64,000 nucleotides of DNA from the NCBI RefSeq assembly GCF_036373705.1, contig NC_089863.1, positions 6,485,357 to 6,549,356 on the forward strand, read 5' to 3'. The translations under genes were made by a program, and so were the position numbers. Origin of the DNA: Amia ocellicauda. Lineage: Eukaryota > Chordata > Actinopteri > Amiiformes > Amiidae. Each line of letters starts with the position of its first letter. Positions within the stretch are counted from its first letter, which is position 1. Under the pieces are notes generated by a model. It was not told the origin of the DNA, searched no databases, and saw nothing but the letters and a program-made list of their open reading frames with translations. Shown piece by piece: positions 20,463-33,392 of the stretch.

Positions 20463-23400
20463 CTGGAGGAGGACAAGACAGGAGAGCAGATCAGAATTAG
20501 GGCATCCCGGCAATTAATCACGCAAAATAAGTCACATGTCATTGCCTTACAAATGACATGAATAAAACTCCTTAGAGCCCTTCAGAGCTCTTAATAAATC
20601 ATACATAACAGATACAGCATGTACAGTGAGGGAAAAAAGTATTTGATCCCCTGCTGATTTTGTATGTTTGCCCACTGACAAATAAATGATCAGTCTGTAA
20701 TTTTAATGGTAGGTGTATTTTAACAGTGGAAGACAGAATAACAACAAAAAAATTATAAATTGATTTGCATGTTAATGAGGGAAATAAGTATTTGATCCCC
20801 TATCAATCAGCAAGATTTCTGGCTCCCAGGTGTCTTTTATACAGGTAACGAGCTGAGATTAGGAGCACTCTCTTAAAGGGAGTGCTCCTAATCTCAGCTC
20901 GTTACCTGTATAAAAGACACCTCTCCACAGAAGCAATCAATCAATCAGATTCCAAACTCTCCACCATGGCCAACACCAAAGAGCTGTCCAAGGATGTCAG
21001 GGACAAGGTTGTAGACCTACACAAGGCTGGAATGGGCTACAAGACCATCGCCAAGCAGCTTGGTGAGAAGGTGACAACAGTTGGTGCGATTATTCGCAAA
21101 TGGAAGAAACACAAAATAACTGTCAGTCTCCCTCGGTCTGGGGCTCCATGCAAGATCTCACCTCGTGGAGTTTCAATGATCATGAGAACGGTGAGGAATC
21201 AGCCCAGAACTACACGGGAGGATCTTGTTAATGATCTCAAGGCAGCTGGGACCATAGTCACCAAGAAAACAATTGGTAACACACTACGCCGTGAAGGACT
21301 GAAATCCTGCAGCGCCCGCAAGGTCCCCCTGCTCAAGAAAGCACATGTACAGGCCCGTCTGAAGTTTGCCAATGAACATCTGAATGATTCAGAGGGGAAC
21401 TGGGTGAAAGTGTTGTGGTCAGATGAGACCAAAATCGAGCTCTTTGGCATCAACTCAACTCGCCGTGTTTGGAGGAGGAGGAATGACCCCAAGAACACCA
21501 TCCCCACCGTCAAACATGGAGGTGGAAACATCATGAAAATGGGTTGTGGATGGGGATCCAGCATGACAATGACCCAAAACACACAGCCAAGGCAACAAAG
21601 GAGTGGCTCAAGAAGAAGCACATTAAGGTCCTGGAGTGGCCTAGCCAGTCTCCAGACCTTAATCCCATAGAAAATCTGTGGAGGGAGCTGAAGGTTCGAG
21701 TTGCCAAACGTCAGCCTCGAAACCTTAATGACTTGGAGAGGATCTGCAAAGAGGAGTGGGACAAAATCCCTCCTGAGATGTGTGCAAACCTGGTGGCCAA
21801 CTACAAGAAACGTCTGACCTCTGTGATTGCCAACAAGGGTTTTGCCACCAAGTACTAAGTCGAAGGGGTCAAATACTTATTTCCCTCATTAACATGCAAA
21901 TCAATATATAACTTTTTTGAAATGCGTTTTTCTGGATTTTGTTGTTATTCTGTCTCTCACTGTTAAAATTACCATTAAAATTATAGACTGATCATTTCTT
22001 TGTCAGTGGGCAAACGTACAAAATTCCCTCACTGTATGCAATTAAGAAAATAAAACCCAGTCACTTACTATCCATTTTGATTTAGATTAAATACTTAATG
22101 TCCTACATAAATAAAACCCCAATACAGCTATTAATAAATTATACATAACAGATACAGTATGTATGCAATTAAAAAAATAAAACCCGGGTATCCTGTGACC
22201 ATCCCATATCCATGTAGATGGAAGATCAGCAAAAAGCTGATCTTCATCAATGCAATGCTCGTATTGACACAATGCAAAACAAGTTGGCGGATATTGAGGA
22301 CAGAAACCGTTGCTGCAACTAACGGAGGGAGTGGAGGGCAATGAACCAGTTCATTTTCTTCAACAACTAATCCCTCGTTGGTTCCCAGATCTGCAACCAA
22401 AAGGCTCCCGTATTGAGCAGAGCACACAGAACCTATTCCGATGCTCCAAAGAGTCCAGCCGTCCTTGCACTTTGATTTTCCAGTGCCTCTGTTACACTGA
22501 CCAACAGCGCAGCCTTCAAGCTGGTCGCACATCAGATGCAGTTATTGTCCAAGTCGGAAATTAGCCGTCTGTGTGGATTACTCTGCTGTCACTGCTGTGA
22601 AGAGAAAGGCGTTTGGACCGGTCAGGGCAAGGCTCTGCCCCCACAGAGCAGAACATTTCCTGGTGTCTCCTGTTGCTCTGAAAGTCAACCACGGCGGGAC
22701 CCGGCTCTGACAAATATCCCTATTATATTGGCTGGGGATTTCAATTGGCTATTTGATCCAGTGTTGGATACATCATACTCTTCACCCACACAATCTCCCA
22801 AATTACCCAATTTCTACAGGAAAGCTCAGCAAGCTCAGCACCCCTCTGACAGAGATTATACTTATTTTCAGGTAGACATAAAACATATAGCAGAATTGAC
22901 ATTATATTAGGATCTTACAACATGTTGCACTACCGACAGTCAACATACATTTTAAAACAGGCTGAACAATTTGCTTCTATAGATGCAATCATAGACAAAA
23001 CCGAAAGGGTGGTTTCTCAACCAGAGCAAGTTAACCAAATCAAATCATTCTACTCTCAGCTGTATTCATCAGAGCAGATATCAGAATGGCTTAAAAACTC
23101 TAGATTCAGTATTGTATATCAGTACCAGTATATCAGTATTTTTAAATCCTCTAGAATTACCCTCACTGTCTCCTGAACAAGCTTCAATGCTAGATATGCC
23201 TCTTACACTACAGGAGCTTGAAGATGTGGTTTGCTCTATGAATAGAGGCCGTGCCCCAGGTTTAGATTACTTGTCTCCAGAAGTTTTATAGAAACAGGTT
23301 GGCCCCATTCTTCTAAATTCCCTTAATGTTTCAATAGAAATTGTCTCGTTACACAGAGACCACAAACCAGCGCTGCTCTTTCTTCTTTTAAAGAAGAGGG

Positions 23401-24354
23401 AGGAACCCTAAAAAAGTTCTTAAATGCAGATATAAATGTATATGGCAAATGTTTAGTCCGAAGGTTGGAATCATGCATTCACTGTCTGATCCAGCATGAT
23501 CAGACTCTGATGAACAAGATGTTCTAAATGTCTAAATTAGTATTTCACAAAGGTTTTTACAAAAGAAAAAACAGACAACAAGCCACAGGTTAAGAATCAG
23601 TCCAGGTCAAACCCTAAGAGAGATCAGGATAAATGAGGAGGAGGTACTAAAGGGACTAGCAGAATTAAAAACAAACAAATCACCTGGGCCAGATGGGATA
23701 CTTCCAACAGTACTTAAAGAAAGGAGGGAAAATATTTATAGGCCGCTAACTAAAATATTCCAAATGACACTTAGAACAGGGGATGTGCCAACTGACTGGA
23801 AGACAGCAAATGTCATACCAATCCACAAGAAAGAGGACAAAACTGAGCCAGGAAATTACAGACCAATCAGTCTCACCTGCATCACCTGTAAAATGTTGGA
23901 GAAAATGCTTAGACTTGATCACTTTTATGATATTATTTTAGAAAGATCCAAAGCTCGACTAAACTCAGCCTCTGCTAGGAGTTTGGTTGCATGGGACTCT
24001 GCTGTTGAGTTACACAACTTTTAAGTTTCTTTTACTGCTTTAAATACAACTGAGGGGGAGGGTGAATATGGTTAATGTCCGTTTCTATTAACAATAAAAA
24101 AAAACAGTTGTTAAAACAAAAATAAAACCCAGTCACTTACTGTTTCTTTTGATTTAGATGGAAAACGTATTGATGTCCTACAACATAAATAAAACCCCAA
24201 TAGAAAACAAACCAAAAAACAAGCAAACATGGGAATGTTTCCATAGCACTGGATTTTTGGACAACAATATATTTGAATGGTTATGCGTTACTTATGGTAT
24301 CACACTTATCAATCAAGCTATAAAAAAATACATAAAAGTGTGATGAATACATAT

Positions 24355-24396
<42 letters not shown>

Positions 24397-25616
24397 CACA
24401 CTCACCTAAAGGATTATTAGGAACACCATACTAATACTGTGTTTGACCCCCTTTCGCCTTCAGAACTGCCTTAATTCTACGTGGCATTGATTCAACAAGG
24501 TGCTGAAAGCATTCTTTAGAAATGTTGGCCCATATTGATAGGATAGCATCTTGCAGTTGATGGAGATTTGTGGGATGCACATCCAGGGCACGAAGCTCCC
24601 GTTCCACCACATCCCAAAGACGCTCTATTGGGTTGAGATCTGGTGACTGTGGGGGCCAGTTTAGTACAGTGAACTCATTGTCATGTTCAAGAAACCAATT
24701 TGAAATGATTCGACCTTTGTGACATGGTGCATTATCCTGCTGGAAGTAGCCATCAGAGGATGGGTACATGGTGGTCATAAAGGGATGGACATGGTCAGAA
24801 ACAATGCTCAGGTAGGCCGTGGCATTTAAACGATGCCCAATTGGCACTAAGGGGCCTAAAGTGTGCCAAGAAAACATCCCCCACACCATTACACCACCAC
24901 CACCAGCCTGCACAGTGGTAACAAGGCATGATGGATCCATGTTCTCATTCTGTTTACGCCAAATTCTGACTCTACCATCTGAATGTCTCAACAGAAATCG
25001 AGACTCATCAGACCAGGCAACATTTTTCCAGTCTTCAACTGTCCAATTTTGGTGAGCTTGTGCAAATTGTAGCCTCTTTTTCCTATTTGTAGTGGAGATG
25101 AGTGGTACCCAGTGGGGTCTTCTGCTGTTGTAGCCCATCCGCCTCAAGGTTGTACGTGTTGTGGCTTCACAAATGCTTTGCTGCATACCTCGGTTGTAAC
25201 GAGTGGTTATTTCAGTCAAAGTTGCTCTTCTATCAGCTTGAATCAGTCGGCCCATTCTCCTCTGACCTCTAGCATCAACAAGGCATTTTCGCCCACAGGA
25301 CTGCCGCATACTGGATGTTTTTCCCTTTTCACACCATTCTTTGTAAACCCTAGAAATGGTTGTGCGTGAAAATCCCAGTAACTGAGCAGATTGTGAAATA
25401 CTCAGACCGGCCCGTCTGGCACCAACAACCATGCCACGCTCAAAATTGCTTAAATCACCTTTCTTTCCCATTCAGACATTCAGTTTGGAGTTCAGGAGAT
25501 TGTCTTGACCAGGACCACACCCCTAAATGCATTGAAGCAACTGCCATGTGATTGGTTGGTTAGATAATTGCATTAATGAGAAATTGAACAGGTGTTCCTA
25601 ATAATCCTTTAGGTGA

Positions 25617-25661
<45 letters not shown>

Positions 25662-28600
25662 TAGTTTAAATTCACAAAAAAACAAAAATACCAAATTAGA
25701 TAATTATTTGTGACAGAACTTTTTCACTTCTGAAACCATATCTGTCATCTGCTCTAATGTAGGGATGAGTTTAAGGAAAACATCAAGTTCTTTCAAAACT
25801 TACTTTTCTCAAAGCACATTTCTTATGACTTGGTCAGATGTTCATATACAGGGGGAGTCCTAGAAGTGCTCTTGGAAGGATTGAAAACAATGATACTGTT
25901 TTTAACAAAACAACAAGACTGTCTTGCAGCACAAGAGGCACATTTCAATTTCTCACAGTGAAAATATGTATATAGGATTGTGACTCAGAACCATCCAGAC
26001 TAGGAACGCAGCCAATCTGGCGCACAAAAGAGTAAAAATAAACTGAAGAAAAACAAGCACAAGGGAAAGGTATTCTAATATTAGTTGATTATGCTTAGTT
26101 TGTATTGCTGAACAGTAGGTTGCTTGCATGACAACTGTTGTAATGATGACTGCAGTCAATGAGTAGCTGGCTGTATGGTTTTATTAAACTGGGTAGTCCA
26201 AGTTCACCTTACCTACCACCAAATAGCGTTTTATTGTAACATGGTGGCTGTGTATTTGCATCTTTAGCTAATTTTACTTTGAATAGGATCTGCAAGAGTT
26301 TGTTCATTTGTTTATTTTTGCTGTAAAAATATGTGCTAGACTGCTACATAGTTCTGCAACATCAATGATCAAGTTATCTAATTAGTAAGTTAATATCGGC
26401 AAATGGGATTTGGCAATTGTACTTGCTAGGTCGAACTGTGGGTCGCGCTGCAAGGGGGGTGCGTCAAGGAAGGCTCGAGCTAGTTAGAGTTAAAAAAATT
26501 AGATAATTGAAATATACATTAAACATATAAAATAACTCCAATAATAATAACAAAGCAACAGTGACGTTTTTGTACAGTGTCTTGGGTGAAAAAAGCAGCT
26601 GTTGAGCAGAGCACAGGCGAAAAGCTGCCACCCGACTGCAGATGTCCACCAGCCCCTGCCCCCACTCTTCTATGGGAAGATACAAGACAGCCGGCCACAG
26701 CCAATGATGACCGTCCCTAAAGAAATTCAATAACTCAGTTTGAATGACCTGAAGCAGCCCCGGGGGAGGATCCAAACAGGCCAGCCTGTGCCAAAGCATT
26801 GAGGCAACCAAATTGTTTATGACAAGAACCCCCTTTGGCAAAAGCCATGTCCAGCTACACAGCCTCTTCTTAACATTGTCCCCAACCCCTCCCAGTTCTT
26901 CTGTTCACACTGTTGCCCCCCAAGAAACACCCCTAACACCATCATGCCAGTTTTCTCCCAATGCAGCTGTTCTGGCAAAACTGGGGCACCTACACCACTC
27001 CACCGACCCAGCAGCAAAGTTGTGCACTTCCCCCAGTTCACTTTAGCAGAAGAAGCCTTTCCAAATATATTCAAACTGTCCTTCACTGCTGCCACATCAG
27101 CCTGATTAGTATTAAAAATAGTCACATCATCAGCATAAGCTGAAAGTTTGAGAGGAGAAGCAGTGGGCACAGAGGGCAGGGCCAGGCCGGTTAGACGGGT
27201 CCGCAACAGACACAGCAGGGGTTCAATTGCCAAGGAATACAACATTCCAGAAAGAGGGCAACCCTGACGAATCCCCCGCTGATCAATGGAAAGAATCCCC
27301 ATATCCAGGTTAAAAAGCTGACCAATAGTTAAAATGTCTCTAACAAAAAATATATTATCAGCTATCCGCTAAAAATCTAGGAGTCACTCTCGATCCTCCT
27401 ACCCCCAGCACATCACCACGCTGACATGCACCTGTAGATTCTTCCTGAGCAACATACGCCGGATCCATCCCTTCCTCACCGACTACTCGACTCAGCTGCT
27501 CGTCCAGTCACTGGTCCTCTCCCGCCTGGACTACTGCAACTCCCTCCTGCCAGCCTGCCTGCATCCACTACCCGCCGCTCCAGCTCATCCAGAACTCTGC
27601 GGCTCGTCTGGTTTTCTCTCTGCCCCGATTCACACGCTACTCCACTGCTCCGCTCCCTCCACTGGCTCCCGATACCGGCACGCATTCAGTTCAGGACTTT
27701 CACCCTCACCTACCGCTGTCTCACCACACTGCACCAAACTACCTTCAGACCCTCGTCTCTCCATACATCCCCTCCAGACCACTGCGTTCCTCCAGTGCCA
27801 GAAGACTAACTCTGCCTCCTCTCCACTCTCCTTCCTCCAGAGCCGCTCCTTCTCATCCCTGAACCCTAAATGGTGGAACGACCTGCCCACCGAAGTCAAA
27901 ACAGCAGAGTCCCTGACCTCATTCCGGCGCTACTTGTACTTGTAATATTACTGAACTGTATTTTTGCACTTTGTTTTGCACTTATGTTGTAAGTCGTCCT
28001 GGATAAGGGCATCTGCCTAGAAATATTATTATTATTATTATTATTAATAATGTGAGCTTGTGCATTAAAGTATCTCTTGGTTATTTTGGTTATTCTTATT
28101 ATTTGGTTAGGTCGAGTTCACTCTCCTCCGTGTCCGTTTGTGTTTCTGATGCACATTTCATGCCGCATCCGTAGTGTAGTGTAATGACGAAAAATATTGC
28201 CGTAAAGAATACGATTTGCGGCATCACGATATAAACGATAGAGCATAATATGAAACGGTAAACGTTTTTCTATCGTCATACGATATATACAATGAGGGAA
28301 AAAAGTATTTGATCCCCTGCTGATTTTGTATGTTTGCCCACTGACAAAGAAATGATCAGTCTATAATTTTAATGGTAGGTGTATTTTAACAGTGAGAGAC
28401 AGAATAACAACAACAAAATCCAGAAAAACGCATTTCAAAAAAGTTATAAATTGATTTGCATGTTAATGAGGGAAATAAGTATTTGATCCCCTATCAATCA
28501 GCAAGATTTCTGGCTCCCAGGTGTCTTTTATACAGGTAACGAGCTGAGATTAGGAGCACTCTCTTAAAGGGAGTGCTCCTAATCTCAGCTCGTTACCTGT

Positions 28601-31600
28601 ATAAAAGACACCTGTCCACAGAAGCAATCAATCAATCAGATTCCAAACTCTCCACCATGGCCAACACCAAAGAGCTGTCCAAGGATGTCAGGGACAAGAT
28701 TGTAGACCTACACAAGGCTGGAATGGGCTACAAGACCATCGCCAAGCAGCTTGGTGAGAAGGTGACAACAGTTGGTGCAATTATTCGCAAATGGAAGAAA
28801 CACAAAATAACTGTCAGTCTCCCTCGGTCTGGGGCTCCATGCAAGATCTCACCTCGTGGAGTTTCAATGATCATGAGAACGGTGAGGAATCAGCCCAGAA
28901 CTACACGGGAGGATCTTGTTAATGATCTCAAGGCAGCTGGGACCATAGTCACCAAGAAAACAATTGGTAACACACTACGCCGTGAAGGACTGAAATCCTG
29001 CAGCGCCCGCAAGGTCCCCCTGCTCAAGAAAGCACATGTACAGGCCCGTCTGAAGTCTGCCAATGAACATCTGAATGATTCAGAGGAGAACTGGGTGAAA
29101 GTGTTGTGGTCAGATGAGACCAAAATCGAGCTCTTTGGCATCAACTCAACTCGCCGTGTTTGGAGGAGGAGGAATGACCCCAAGAACACCATCCCCACCG
29201 TCAAACATGGAGGTGGAAACATCATGAAAATGGGTTGTGGATGGGGATCCAGCATGACAATGACCCAAAACACACAGCCAAGGCAACAAAGGAGTGGCTC
29301 AAGAAGAAGCACATTAAGGTCCTGGAGTGGCCTAGCCAGTCTCCAGACCTTAATCCCATAGAAAATCTGTGGAGGGAGCTGAAGGTTCGAGTTGCCAAAC
29401 GTCAGCCTCGAAACCTTAATGACTTGGAGAGGATCTGCAAAGAGGAGTGGGACAAAATCCCTCCTGAGATGTGTGCAAACCTGGTGGCCAACTACAAGAA
29501 ACGTCTGACCTCTGTGATTGCCAACAAGGGTTTTGCCACCAAGTACTAAGTCGAAGGGGTCAAATACTTATTTCCCTCATTAACATGCAAATCAATATAT
29601 AACTTTTTTGAAATGCGTTTTTCTGGATTTTGTTGTTATTCTGTCTCTCACTGTTAAAATTACCATTAAAATTATAGACTGATCATTTCTTTGTCAGTGG
29701 GCAAACGTACAAAATTAACAGGGGATCAAATACTTTTTTCCCTCACTGTATGCAATTAAGAAAATAAAACCCAGTCACTTACTATCCATTTTGATTTAGA
29801 TTAAATACTTATTAATGTCCTACATAAATAAAACCCCAATACAGCTATTAATAAATTATACATAACAGATACAGTATGTATGCAATTAAAAAAATAAAAC
29901 CCGGGTATCCTGTGACCATCCCATATCCATGTAGATGGAAGATCAGCAAAAAGCTGATCTTCATCAATGCAATGCTCGTATTGACACAATGCAAAACAAG
30001 TTGGCGGATATTGAGGACAGAAACCGTTGCTGCAACTAACGGAGGGAGTGGAGGGCAATGAACCAGTTCATTTTCTTCAACAACTAATCCCTCGTTGGTT
30101 CCCAGATCTGCAACCAAAAGGCTCCCGTATTGAGCAGAGCACACAGAACCTATTCCGATGCTCCAAAGAGTCCAGCCGTCCTTGCACTTTGATTTTCCAG
30201 TGCCTCTGTTACACTGACCAACAGCGCAGCCTTCAAGCTGGTCGCACATCAGATGCAGTTATTGTCCAAGTCGGAAATTAGCCGTCTGTGTGGATTACTC
30301 TGCTGTCACTGCTGTGAAGAGAAAGGCGTTTGGACCGGTCAGGGCAAGGCTCTGCCCCCACAGAGCAGAACATTTCCTGGTGTCTCCTGTTGTTCTGAAA
30401 GTCAACCACGGCGGGACCCGGCTCTGACAAATATCCCTATTATATTGGCTGGGGATTTCAATCGGCTATTTGATCCAGTGTTGGATACATCATACTCTTC
30501 ACCCACACAATCTCCCAAATTACCCAATTTCTACAGGAAAGCTCAGCAAGCTCAGCACCCCTCTGACAGAGATTATACTTATTTTCAGGTAGACATAAAA
30601 CATATAGCAGAATTGACATTATATTAGGATCTTACAACATGTTGCACTACCGACAGTCAACATACATTTTAAAACAGGCTGAACAATTTGCTTCTATAGA
30701 TGCAATCATAGACAAAACCGAAAGGGTGGTTTCTCAACCAGAGCAAGTTAACCAAATCAAATCATTCTACTCTCAGCTGTATTCATCAGAGCAGATATCA
30801 GAATGGCTTAAAAACTCTAGATTCAGTATTGTATATCAGTACCAGTATATCAGTATTTTTAAATCCTCTAGAATTACCCTCACTGTCTCCTGAACAAGCT
30901 TCAATGCTAGATATGCCTCTTACACTACAGGAGCTTGAAGATGTGGTTTGCTCTATGAATAGAGGCCGTGCCCCAGGTTTAGATTACTTGTCTCCAGAAG
31001 TTTTATAGAAACAGGTTGGCCCCATTCTTCTAAATTCCCTTAATGTTTCAATAGAAATTGTCTCGTTACACAGAGACCACAAACCAGCGCTGCTCTTTCT
31101 TCTTTTAAAGAAGAGGGAGGAACCCTAAAAAAGTTCTTAAATGCAGATATAAATGTATATGGCAAATGTTTAGTCCGAAGGTTGGAATCATGCATTCACT
31201 GTCTGATCCAGCATGATCAGACTCTGATGAACAAGATGTTCTAAATGTCTAAATTAGTATTTCACAAAGGTTTTTACAAAAGAAAAAACAGACAACAAGC
31301 CACAGGTTAAGAATCAGTCCAGGTCAAACCCTAAGAGAGATCAGGATAAATGAGGAGGAGGTACTAAAGGGACTAGCAGAATTAAAAACAAACAAATCAC
31401 CTGGGCCAGATGGGATACTTCCAACAGTACTTAAAGAAAGGAGGGAAAATATTTATAGGCCGCTAACTAAAATATTCCAAATGACACTTAGAACAGGGGA
31501 TGTGCCAACTGACTGGAAGACAGCAAATGTCATACCAATCCACAAGAAAGAGGACAAAACTGAGCCAGGAAATTACAGACCAATCAGTCTCACCTGCATC

Positions 31601-32071
31601 ACCTGTAAAATGTTGGAGAAAATGCTTAGACTTGATCACTTTTATGATATTATTTTAGAAAGATCCAAAGCTCGACTAAACTCAGCCTCTGCTAGGAGTT
31701 TGGTTGCATGGGACTCTGCTGTTGAGTTACACAACTTTTAAGTTTCTTTTACTGCTTTAAATACAACTGAGGGGGAGGGTGAATATGGTTAATGTCCGTT
31801 TCTATTAACAATAAAAAAAAACAGTTGTTAAAACAAAAATAAAACCCAGTCACTTACTGTTTCTTTTGATTTAGATGGAAAACGTATTGATGTCCTACAA
31901 CATAAATAAAACCCCAATAGAAAACAAACCAAAAAACAAGCAAACATGGGAATGTTTCCATAGCACTGGATTTTTGGACAACAATATATTTGAATGGTTA
32001 TGCGTTACTTATGGTATCACACTTATCAATCAAGCTATAAAAAAATACATAAAAGTGTGATGAATACATAT

Positions 32072-32115
<44 letters not shown>

Positions 32116-33335
32116 CACACTCACCTAAAGGATTATTAGGAACACCATACTAATACTGTGTTTGACCCCCTTTCGCCTTCAGAACTGCCTTAATTCTACG
32201 TGGCATTGATTCAACAAGGTGCTGAAAGCATTCTTTAGAAATGTTGGCCCATATTGATAGGATAGCATCTTGCAGTTGATGGAGATTTGTGGGATGCACA
32301 TCCAGGGCACGAAGCTCCCGTTCCACCACATCCCAAAGATGCTCTATTGGGTTGAGATCTGGTGACTGTGGGGGCCAGTTTAGTACAGTGAACTCATTGT
32401 CATGTTCAAGAAACCAATTTGAAATGATTCGACCTTTGTGACATGGTGCATTATCCTGCTGGAAGTAGCCATCAGAGGATGGGTACATGGTGGTCATAAA
32501 GGGATGGACATGGTCAGAAACAATGCTCAGGTAGGCCGTGGCATTTAAACGATGCCCAATTGGCACTAAGGGGCCTAAAGTGTGCCAAGAAAACATCCCC
32601 CACACCATTACACCACCACCACCAGCCTGCACAGTGGTAACAAGGCATGATGGATCCATGTTCTCATTCTGTTTACGCCAAATTCTGACTCTACCATCTG
32701 AATGTCTCAACAGAAATCGAGACTCATCAGACCAGGCAACATTTTTCCAGTCTTCAACTGTCCAATTTTGGTGAGCTTGTGCAAATTGTAGCCTCTTTTT
32801 CCTATTTGTAGTGGAGATGAGTGGTACCCAGTGGGGTCTTCTGCTGTTGTAGCCCATCCGCCTCAAGGTTGTACGTGTTGTGGCTTCACAAATGCTTTGC
32901 TGCATACCTCGGTTGTAACGAGTGGTTATTTCAGTCAAAGTTGCTCTTCTATCAGCTTGAATCAGTCGGCCCATTCTCCTCTGACCTCTAGCATCAACAA
33001 GGCATTTTCGCCCACAGGACTGCCGCATACTGGATGTTTTTCCCTTTTCACACCATTCTTTGTAAACCCTAGAAATGGTTGTGCGTGAAAATCCCAGTAA
33101 CTGAGCAGATTGTGAAATACTCAGACCGGCCCGTCTGGCACCAACAACCATGCCACGCTCAAAATTGCTTAAATCACCTTTCTTTCCCATTCAGACATTC
33201 AGTTTGGAGTTCAGGAGATTGTCTTGACCAGGACCACACCCCTAAATGCATTGAAGCAACTGCCATGTGATTGGTTGGTTAGATAATTGCATTAATGAGA
33301 AATTGAACAGGTGTTCCTAATAATCCTTTAGGTGA

Positions 33336-33392
<57 letters not shown>

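Larger units (their letters stand above)
20624..22034 (+). mobile_element. Tc1 element (DD34E, IR/DR type), copy 1
   Basis: Begins CAGTGAGGGAAAAAAGTATT and ends with the inverse, flanked by TA (20,622-20,623 and 22,035-22,036). Inner repeats of the same motif (GAGGGAAATAAGTATTTGAT) give the inverted-repeat/direct-repeat layout of Sleeping Beauty-like elements. The right end has lost about 24 bases compared with copy 2. Confidence 0.95.
21513..29203 (+). repeat. Tandem duplication, unit 1 (~7.69 kb)
   Basis: Colinear with and nearly identical to 29,204-36,934. The unit contains the right half of a Tc1, a Tx1/L1-like LINE with nested CR1-like piece, a DD36E element, an inverted Tx1 reverse-transcriptase piece, an L2 tail and the left half of the next Tc1. 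Coordinates are set at the first base that distinguishes recombinant partners; the true junction lies up to ~117 bp upstream. Few substitutions were seen by eye apart from TA-repeat length. Confidence 0.9.
28290..29748 (+). mobile_element. Tc1 element copy 2: recombinant of copies 1 and 3
   Basis: The left part, to at least 29,087, matches copy 3 at every diagnostic base seen: CAATGAGG end, CACCTGTCC, GGTGCAATTA, AAGTCTGCC, GAGGAGAAC. From 29,204 on it matches copy 1: GTCAAACATGG, the 121-nt lesion, AAACGTCTG, TTTTGCCACC, AATATATAAC. This is the expected product of unequal crossing-over between two Tc1 copies. Confidence 0.92.

Noticed and set aside
21199-21621. Antisense frame in the Tc1 transposase copies
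   Set aside because: Shadow of the transposase; present only because the element is repeated.
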